Positions 1-4,900 of a stretch of 6,296 bases of DNA are shown piece by piece. The notes beneath the pieces were generated by a model. That model did not search any database, was not told the DNA's origin, and was given only the letters and a program-made list of their open reading frames with translations. Position 1 is the first letter of the stretch; each line of letters begins with the position of its first letter. This DNA comes from an uncultured Blastococcus sp. (lineage in GTDB: Bacteria > Actinomycetota > Actinomycetes > Mycobacteriales > Antricoccaceae), in assembly GCA_946221975.1 (NCBI GenBank), contig CAMIGT010000087.1, positions 1 to 6,296 of the forward strand. Reading direction: 5' to 3'. Made by a program: the position numbers and the translations under genes.

Positions 1-526
1 TCAGGCCCCGGACGACGTATTCATGCCGCTGGCTTTCGAGCTGGCCGACCGTCATCTGATGCAGACCAGCCGCGATAGCGACGAGTCGCTTTTTGATTTC
101 GATCATCCCGTCGAACAGACCATGCCAATCGAGCTGCTGATGCTGATGCGCCTGCGCGGGCTGGACCGCCTGCCCGACGCGCTGGGCCAGCGCGCGATCG
201 CCCAGCATGGCGGCGATCTCGCCGTACGTCGTCGTCTGACCGTAGGGAATCTCGCGCAGCACCCGCCACACTCGCTCGTTGAACTCGTCGCCGTCCGTTC
301 GGGCTGCAACGGTGAAGTCGCGGCGCGTGCCGGTCAGAAACTCGCGAATCTCCTGTGCTGCCTGCGAAATCAGCGGGTCGGCGTACTCGTCGGTGCGCTC
401 GCCGATGGCGTCGGCTGCTGGCGGATACCAGTGCTTCTCGAAGTAGATCCCGATCAGCGCGTCACCGTCGGCCACCATGAGCAGCTCGCCCAGGTCGGTG
501 CTCACATAGGCGTGGCGAGTCGACAT
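1..526 (-). CDS. ogt: O6-alkylguanine-DNA alkyltransferase-like protein, partial, abnormal C-terminus
   Basis: The first ~120 residues match the MGMT/Ogt family, which repairs O6-alkylguanine by moving the alkyl group to a protein cysteine. The DNA-binding helix-turn-helix core is clear: VWRVLREIPYG at residues 87-96, then TTTYGEIAAMLGD, then the recognition-helix-like RALAQRVGQAV (111-121). The family then continues with an NP turn and the PCHR active-site motif, but from residue 122 the sequence reads QPAQAHQHQQ and runs on without PCHR in any of the three minus frames. The reading frame stays open to the window edge, so the true end is not visible. The ATG at 526 follows the MFS stop by 16 nt and has GGGAGG at 531-536 with a short 4-nt spacer, so it is probably co-transcribed and coupled with the MFS gene. 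An active alkyltransferase is not supported. It may be a truncated gene, a fusion, or a chimeric contig end. Confidence 0.65.
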   Translation of the reverse strand, partial: MSTRHAYVSTDLGELLMVADGDALIGIYFEKHWYPPAADAIGERTDEYADPLISQAAQEIREFLTGTRRDFTVAARTDGDEFNERVWRVLREIPYGQTTTYGEIAAMLGDRALAQRVGQAVQPAQAHQHQQLDWHGLFDGMIEIKKRLVAIAAGLHQMTVGQLESQRHEYVVRGL

Positions 527-542
527 GTTTCCTCCCTCATCC

Positions 543-1751
543 CTAGGTAGACGCCGGGCCCCGTGCGGATGTGAGGTCGCGACGCGCAACGACCAGCCAC
601 AGCACGCTGAGGACGACGATCGCGACGGCGAAGGCAAGTACGGCGTCCGTGGTGCCGACGAGGTTGCCGAGCAAGCCGACCCCGATGATCGGGATTCCGG
701 AACCGCAGTACGCCGACACCGCGAACGCCGCGAAGACGCTGGCGTGGTCCGGCCTCGTCGCCGACATCGCGTTGACCTCGCGCGTCCCGCCGAGGAACGC
801 CACGCCTTGGCCGGCGCCCGCGATCACCGGAGACAGGAGGATGAGTACGGCCGAGCCGAGGATGCCGCCAATGACGAGCAGGCCAAGCCCGAGGCAGACG
901 ACGACCAGCCCCCAGCGCTGCGCGCCGAGCGAGTCGACTCGTTGCAGGCTCAGCTGAGCGACGCCCGCTGAGATCAGCATGAGCCCAGCGGTCGCCGACG
1001 AGAGGATGATCGAGGTGTTGCCGGTCGCCTCGTGGAAGTACGACGGGACGAGCGCCAGGAAGATGGCGGTCACCGCCCAGACGAGGAACGCGTTGGCGCA
1101 GGCGCGCAGAAAGGGAGTGCGGTTCTCGGCTGGGATGCGTGGAAGCCTTGGCTGCCAGTGGATCCCGGTGACGCCGAGCCGTCGTGGCAACAGCAGGAAC
1201 CCGAATCCGCAGAGGGCCAGCAGGACGCTGAGCACGATGAAGACGAGCCGATCGGGCATCGGCAGGAAGTCGACGAACACGCCGCCGATGATCGGCCCGA
1301 GGCCGCTGCCTACCGAGATCGCGAGCGTCGATCCGACCGACGCGCGCCGCGGATCGTGCTCGCGGTCGAGGGCAACAAGCGCGGCAGCGAGAGCGCCGGT
1401 GGCCAGTCCGACCGAGGCTCCTTGCAGCAGCCGTGCGGCGTACAGCAGCACCGGCTCCTGGGCGGAGGCGAAGACCGCGGCCCCGCCGGCCCCGAGAAAC
1501 CATGCGGTGGCCAGCACGGCGCGCAGCCCGATCACGTGCGCGAGCGATCCGGTGAAGATGAGCGTCGGGATCAGGGTGCCGACGTACACCGCGTAGATCG
1601 TGGTGATCGTGAACGGCCGCAGGCCGTAGATGCCTTGATAGAGCGGGTAAAGCGCCGACGCGCTGTTGGTCGCGATGTAGAGGAGCGCGGCGGCCACGAA
1701 CGTGCCGGCGAACGGCAGGGCGCTGCGTGTCCTGGTCTCGTCTGCGCCCAT
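543..1751 (-). CDS. MFS transporter, DHA1-like drug/metabolite exporter
   Basis: This 402-residue integral membrane protein has about twelve hydrophobic segments by eye, with a charged central loop near residues 190-215 (RRLGVTGIHWQ..PRIPAENR) dividing two six-helix halves. Family motifs are visible. A degenerate motif A at 67-80 (TGSLAHVIGLRAVL) has His where the usual Asp sits. Motif B is RLLQG at 107-111. An antiporter-type motif C, GSGLGPIIGG, lies at 148-157 and is the hallmark of proton-coupled exporters. The likely role is proton-driven efflux of a small molecule across the cytoplasmic membrane; the substrate cannot be read from sequence. The start is fixed: a TAG lies in frame four codons upstream of the ATG at 1751. 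There is no Shine-Dalgarno, but TAGTGT ends 6 nt before the ATG, which suggests a leaderless mRNA. The alkyltransferase-like gene follows directly and is probably in the same operon. The adjacent divergent methyltransferase may be co-regulated. Confidence 0.9.
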   Translation of the reverse strand: MGADETRTRSALPFAGTFVAAALLYIATNSASALYPLYQGIYGLRPFTITTIYAVYVGTLIPTLIFTGSLAHVIGLRAVLATAWFLGAGGAAVFASAQEPVLLYAARLLQGASVGLATGALAAALVALDREHDPRRASVGSTLAISVGSGLGPIIGGVFVDFLPMPDRLVFIVLSVLLALCGFGFLLLPRRLGVTGIHWQPRLPRIPAENRTPFLRACANAFLVWAVTAIFLALVPSYFHEATGNTSIILSSATAGLMLISAGVAQLSLQRVDSLGAQRWGLVVVCLGLGLLVIGGILGSAVLILLSPVIAGAGQGVAFLGGTREVNAMSATRPDHASVFAAFAVSAYCGSGIPIIGVGLLGNLVGTTDAVLAFAVAIVVLSVLWLVVARRDLTSARGPAST

Positions 1752-1774
1752 AGCCAGACACTAACCTGAGTCTC
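1752..1774. promoter_or_regulatory. Overlapping divergent leaderless promoters
   Basis: Only 23 bp separate the minus-strand ATG at 1751 from the plus-strand ATG at 1775. On the plus strand TAACCT (1762-1767) fits the actinobacterial -10 consensus TANNNT and ends 7 nt before its ATG. On the minus strand TAGTGT (1763-1758) ends 6 nt before its ATG. Neither start has a Shine-Dalgarno and both have in-frame stops just upstream. Each -10 box is at the distance expected if transcription starts at the A of the start codon. The two boxes share bases 1762-1763. I see no good -35 hexamer on either side. The pairing is seen in the sequence; promoter function is inferred. Confidence 0.55.
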
Positions 1775-2476
1775 ATGCGCGACCGAGCAGCCGACCAGAT
1801 CGCCGAGATAGACGGGCGTTTACGACGCGGCGAGATCGATCGCGACGGGTGGCACCGCCAGCTGCGCGAGCTGATCGAGCCGGCGTACCTATCTGCGTCG
1901 GACGCTCAGGGCGGCTCGGGTTACGCCGGTACGCCGCAGCAGTGGCGCGTCGCGCGGTCGCTGATCGTCGAGCTGATGGCGCGCTCAGGCACGTTCCTCG
2001 ATGTGGGGTGCGCCAACGGCTTCTTGATGGAGTCGGTCGTCGCGTGGGCTGCCGAGCGCGGCCTGACGATCCAGCCGTACGGCGTCGACATCTCCGAGGC
2101 GCTGGTGGACGTCGCTCGTCTGAGGTTGCCGCAGTGGGCCGACCGTATCTGGGTTGGGAACGCCGCGACCTGGGACCCGCCGCGACGCTTCGACTACGTG
2201 CGGACCGGGCTGGAGTACGTGCCGGATGGCGACCGTGCGACGTATCTCTTGCGGTTGCTGCGCGAGTTCGTGGCACCGGGCGGGCGGCTTATCGTCGGCT
2301 CGATGTCGTACGGCGACGATGAGACTCCGATGCGGGACGAGGTCGAGGGGTACGGCGTACCTGTTGTCGACTCGGTAGTGAAGCCGAAGCCGGGCACAGA
2401 CCTCACCTACCAAGCCGTCGCGGTTGCGCAGGTGAATTGTTCACCGATCGGCCGGTTCAAGGCAACCACGGGGTGA
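1775..2476 (+). CDS. Class I SAM-dependent methyltransferase
   Basis: This 233-residue cytosolic protein has a Rossmann-type methyltransferase fold. Glycine-rich motif I, FLDVGCANG, lies at 74-82 and binds SAM. GVDIS at 103-107 carries the acidic residue expected to contact the ribose hydroxyls. VGNAATWD at 127-134 corresponds to the adenine-contact region. FDYVRTGLEYVP (139-150) is the motif IV strand, and APGGRLIVGS (167-176) is the strand after it. The N-terminal ~70 residues are charged and helical (LRRGEIDRDGWHRQLREL) and probably cap the active site. The acceptor substrate is unknown. The start at 1775 is supported by an in-frame TAG at 1751-1753 and by the leaderless -10 box. It diverges from the MFS exporter, and the broken hypothetical gene follows 13 bp after its stop, so the two were probably co-transcribed. 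Confidence 0.85.
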   Translation: MRDRAADQIAEIDGRLRRGEIDRDGWHRQLRELIEPAYLSASDAQGGSGYAGTPQQWRVARSLIVELMARSGTFLDVGCANGFLMESVVAWAAERGLTIQPYGVDISEALVDVARLRLPQWADRIWVGNAATWDPPRRFDYVRTGLEYVPDGDRATYLLRLLREFVAPGGRLIVGSMSYGDDETPMRDEVEGYGVPVVDSVVKPKPGTDLTYQAVAVAQVNCSPIGRFKATTG

Positions 2477-2489
2477 GAGCCTGATCAGC

Positions 2490-3183
2490 ATGGGCGAAGC
2501 TGATGACGAACTGCCGTCGGAGATTCACCAATTCGAGGTGCGCGTCGATCATCACCAGTTCTTCATTGCCGACGAGGATGAGGACCCGGATTTCATGACG
2601 ACTCCTGACTGGTACAACGCGGGACCGCTCGTTGCCGTCGGTGACGGCTGCGTTGCGATCCGCACCGGAATCGACATGGGTCCGGTCGATGTTGACGTGC
2701 AATCATTCCCAGCGATGCCCATCCGGACCGAAGACTTCGATGAGTGGGAGACAGTCACCGAGTTCACCTTGCCGACTGACGGCTTGCTATCCATTCACGA
2801 GATCATGGGGCGGAAGGATTTTTGGACCGATCGTGCAGGATTGCGGTGATCATCGGCTGCGGGTTCACGCTGGGGGACGGCATCGCGCCTGGGACCAAGT
2901 CGTGGATGCGCCGCTGGAGTCCTATCTCATCTGGATCTGGCCAACGGCCGAGCCTTTGGTCGAGCTCAAGGACGGTCAGAGCAACGTTCAGGTTGGATCG
3001 CACCCAGCGACCCCGATTCGCGCCGAGGACTCAGACGTCAGGGTTCCGCTGCCAGAAGTGCCTATCCCGCCGCCGCCTCAACCCATGCTGGCACGCGGCA
3101 CTCTCCCTTCGCCACCGACGATGCCCGCTGCGGTTAAGCGCGCCGACGAGCCTGGTCGCGACGACCTTGGAATGGAGCGTTAG
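2490..3183 (+). pseudogene. Hypothetical protein, frameshifted at a T5 run
   Basis: The first frame encodes 119 residues from ATG 2490 to TGA 2847-2849. It is acidic, with VDHHQFFIADEDEDPDF near residues 19-35 and VAVGDGCVAIRTGIDMG near 48-64. Removing one T from the TTTTT at 2819-2823 joins it to the next frame, which continues DCGDHRLRVHAGGR, then APLESYLIWIWP, a proline-rich segment PEVPIPPPPQP, and stops at TAG 3181-3183. The repaired protein would be 230 residues. The HRLRVHAGGR...ESYLIWIWP pattern resembles the C-terminal part of a family of short actinobacterial hypothetical proteins, where it normally follows the kind of sequence seen in the first frame. That resemblance is from memory and no function is known to me. 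A motif SxPAxPIRxEDxD occurs twice, at residue ~72 and again about 98 residues on in the second frame. The gene sits 13 bp after the methyltransferase and has no clear Shine-Dalgarno. It could be a true pseudogene or a sequencing indel. Confidence 0.65.
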
Positions 3184-3213
3184 TTGCAAAAGACTGCAAC
3201 TAACGCTCCATTC
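3170..3213. terminator. Perfect 19-bp inverted repeat between convergent genes
   Basis: The left arm GAATGGAGCGTTAGTTGCA (3170-3188), the loop AAAGAC (3189-3194) and the exact reverse complement (3195-3213) form a hairpin with no mismatch. It lies between the stop of the plus-strand hypothetical gene (TAG 3181-3183, inside the left arm) and the stop of the minus-strand erm-like gene (3228-3230). This is the position of a bidirectional terminator. No T-tract follows on either strand, which is common for actinobacterial hairpin terminators. The inner TTAGTTGCA-N6-TGCAACTAA half also looks like a dimeric regulator operator, so a binding-site or dispersed-repeat role is possible. Confidence 0.75.
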
Positions 3214-3227
3214 TGAACTGGCGCGGA

Positions 3228-3767
3228 TCACGAACCCCGCCGCAGGCGCAGGACGACCGAGTCGACCTTGGGCGGAGGGCTAAAGGCCGAGCGGGGGAGT
3301 GGCAGCGCGATCTCGGCGGAGTAGCGCCGCGCCTCGCGCAACCCTGTCAGGTTGCCGTCCAGCACGCGCCTCGCGAAGGCTCGCTGCACCACCAGATGCG
3401 CCGACGTCAGCCGCGTGCCTCGGGAGAGCAGCCGTCGCAGGATCGCCGAAGCGGCCGAGTACGGCGGACTGGCGACCACCTTGAACGGGCGACGCGGCAG
3501 CAGCAGCTGCCTGACGTCCGCCTCGACGACGGTGAGTCGGTCATCGTCGATTGCGCGAAGCTGCGCTGCCCGCCCGCGATGTAACTCCAGGGCGATCACT
3601 CGAGCGCCAGCGTCAAGCAGCGGCCGCGTGATCGCGCCAGTACCGGCGCCGAGATCGACGACAAGGTCACCGCGTCCTGCTCCGGACTCAGCGACGAGCC
3701 GCTCAGCCCAGATCGGTTTAAGCGGGTGCCATCCCCAGTCTCGCCGGGATGACCGCCCGGCGGACAC
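3228..3767 (-). CDS. erm: Erm-type 23S rRNA adenine N6-methyltransferase, short form
   Basis: This 179-residue protein belongs to the Erm/KsgA rRNA adenine methyltransferases. Erm enzymes methylate A2058 of 23S rRNA and block macrolide, lincosamide and streptogramin B binding. The N-terminus RSSRRDWGWHPLKP (5-18) matches the mycobacterial/actinobacterial Erm style. SAM motif I is VVDLGAGTG (36-44), the acidic residue is E61 in ALELH, EADV is at 82-85, and catalytic motif IV is SPPY at 100-103, where Erm proteins usually have N-x-P-Y/F. SAFSPPPKVDS (160-170) is the conserved C-terminal marker of the catalytic domain. The protein ends nine residues later, so the usual ~60-70 residue helical C-terminal domain is missing, as in Erm(37) of M. 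tuberculosis (also about 179 residues from memory). The GTG at 3767 is the furthest upstream start because TGA at 3780-3782 closes the frame; GGCGG lies 6 nt upstream. It has its own putative promoter and is followed by the hairpin terminator. Confidence 0.85.
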   Translation of the reverse strand: MSAGRSSRRDWGWHPLKPIWAERLVAESGAGRGDLVVDLGAGTGAITRPLLDAGARVIALELHRGRAAQLRAIDDDRLTVVEADVRQLLLPRRPFKVVASPPYSAASAILRRLLSRGTRLTSAHLVVQRAFARRVLDGNLTGLREARRYSAEIALPLPRSAFSPPPKVDSVVLRLRRGS

Positions 3768-3795
3768 GACGCACCGCCATCATGAAGATTGACAT
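3718..3795 (-). CDS. Possible 25-residue leader peptide overlapping erm
   Basis: An ATG at 3795 opens a 25-residue frame, MSIFMMAVRRVRRAVIPARL followed by GMAPA, ending at TAA 3718-3720. It overlaps the first ~50 nt of the erm-like gene in a different frame. A TANNNT box ends 7 nt before this ATG, so a transcript from it would start at or next to this codon. Leader peptides control many erm genes by drug-dependent ribosome stalling. The opening MSIFMMAV recalls the ErmC leader (MGIF..IFVI), and the RRVRR run recalls Arg-X-Arg arrest motifs. These likenesses are short and may be chance. In classical cases the leader ends before erm, unlike here. No homology evidence is available. Confidence 0.25.
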   Translation of the reverse strand: MSIFMMAVRRVRRAVIPARLGMAPA

Positions 3796-3802
3796 GCCTT
3801 GC

Positions 3803-3830
3803 ACGGTAGGACGCGTGTCCAGCGATTTTT
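3803..3830 (-). promoter_or_regulatory. Putative erm promoter
   Basis: On the minus strand TACCGT (3808-3803) fits the -10 consensus TANNNT. A 17-nt spacer containing GGAC-N4-GTCC precedes it, and before that is an A5 run (3830-3826). The -35 region is poor (CAAAAA). An A/T-rich patch next to the -35 is a feature of WhiB7-controlled actinobacterial resistance promoters, so WhiB7 control is a guess only. The box lies in the 78-nt gap between the cyclase stop and the erm start, so erm probably has its own transcription unit. Confidence 0.4.
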
Positions 3831-3845
3831 GCCGGGCGAGCCTAG

Positions 3846-4859
3846 CTAGAAGATGGCGATGGGGTTGATGACAGAACCAGCGCCGCCGGTGACATTCATC
3901 GGTGCTGCGGTCAGGAAGAAGTCCCAACGCCCGCGGTCGGCGCACTCAGTCGAAAGCTCTTCCAGCCACCAGACCTCACCGAGGGTGAGCCCTAGATCGC
4001 GGATCAGCCTGATATGTAAGGGATACAGGATCGCCTCTGGATCCTCGTGCGGCTCGACTTCGACCGCGACGTTGTCGACGGCGAGGGCCGCAATCTCCCG
4101 CTCATGTATCCAGTCGATCGTCTCGGCGCCGAGCCCGGGCGCTCCGGCGGACCAGAACTCCGCCTTGTCGGTCAACGACTAGAACCACGGCACATGACCT
4201 GTGCGCAGCAGCAGGATGTCCCCGGTCGTGACCTCGACCCCTTGCTCCGCAGCGCACTCGTCGAGATCGGCAGTCGTGATCGGGACGCCGGGCTCGAGCC
4301 GGTCGACCCCCTTGAAGCGCACCAGGTCGAGCAGCACACCGCGACTGGTGAGCGAGTCCTTCTGTCGGGCGATCGAGCAGACGGCCGCGCCGCCGAATCC
4401 CTCGACATTGCCCATCCAGTAGCCGTTGTACATCGCATCGTCGTGGTAGATGTGCCCGAGCCCGTCCCACTGCGTGCTGCCCTGCAGGGGCATGAAGATG
4501 AAATCGTCGCCGCCCTGAAACCCGGGGGCCAGCTGGCTCAGTGACGTGCCTGCCAGGAAGTCGGCCCCGCAGTAACCGAACAGATGCACTGGCGCCGGTC
4601 GCGTCGGATGCACGGGACCGGCGGCATCGAGTGGTACGGCGCAGTTGATCGTCTTGCCGGACTCGACCAGTGCGGCCGCGGCCGCGACCTTTTCCGGCGT
4701 GATGAAGTTCGTCGTACCCTTCTGGTCGTCGTCACCCCACCGGCCCCAGTTGTTGGGCTGCACGTCGTTGGTGATTCCGACGATCTTGCCGTTGTCGTCG
4801 ACTCGGTAGTCCGGCGGTGTCCAGGCAAGGCTGTAGCCGCCGTCTGATGTGCGTCCCAT
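3846..4859 (-). pseudogene. Cyclase-family hydrolase interrupted by an in-frame TAG
   Basis: Read through, this is a 337-codon gene of the cyclase/kynurenine-formamidase-like family (PF04199 type): metal-dependent hydrolases of amide or lactone-like bonds, usually cytosolic. Codons 1-226 include WGRWGDDDQKGTTNFITPE (38-56), the active-site region GSTQWDGLGHIYHDD (127-141), a variant of the family HxGTHxDxxxH motif, and TTGDILLLRTGHVPWF (211-226). Codon 227 is TAG (4181-4179). The same frame continues with WSAGAPGLGAETIDWIHERE, VDNVAVEVEP, LGLTLGEVWWLEEL and the C-terminal APMNVTGGAGSVINPIAIF, all typical of the missing C-terminal half. The break is therefore a single nonsense codon with no frame change. 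The start at ATG 4859 is set by AAGGAG five bases upstream. The acyl-CoA synthetase ends 41 nt upstream, so the two form a likely catabolic operon. A TTG two codons after the TAG could restart translation but has no Shine-Dalgarno. Confidence 0.8.
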
Positions 4860-4864
4860 GAGTG

Positions 4865-4870
4865 CTCCTT
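4865..4870 (-). promoter_or_regulatory. Ribosome binding site of the cyclase gene
   Basis: On the minus strand AAGGAG is followed by a 5-nt spacer and ATG 4859. It decides the start, because the frame is open further upstream into the acyl-CoA synthetase gene. Confidence 0.8.
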
Positions 4871-4900
4871 CGCTGGTATGGCTGGGATGTTTATGGCGAA

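Noticed and set aside
23..550. Long plus-strand open frame opposite the alkyltransferase-like gene
   Set aside because: Over most of its length it is antisense to a recognisable MGMT core with a good ribosome binding site, and its product matches no family I know. Only the first ~160 bases remain ambiguous, and that is covered in the findings.
502..1776. Long minus-strand frame overlapping the MFS gene, and several plus-strand frames across it
   Set aside because: They are arginine-, proline- and alanine-rich translations typical of shadow frames in high-GC DNA, while the MFS frame has clear membrane segments and family motifs.
2431..2445. Palindrome GGTGAA-TTG-TTCACC
   Set aside because: The arms are only 6 bp and lie inside the methyltransferase coding sequence near its end. 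It is not strong enough to call a terminator or operator.
3796..3945. Longer version of the small minus-strand frame upstream of erm (from 3945)
   Set aside because: It overlaps the conserved end of the cyclase in another frame and its sequence is arginine-rich shadow translation. Only the part from ATG 3795 has promoter support.
3846..4175. Downstream cyclase half as an independent gene starting at TTG
   Set aside because: It is in the same frame as the upstream half, completes the same family domain, has no Shine-Dalgarno, and is separated only by one TAG. It is better read as part of one interrupted gene.
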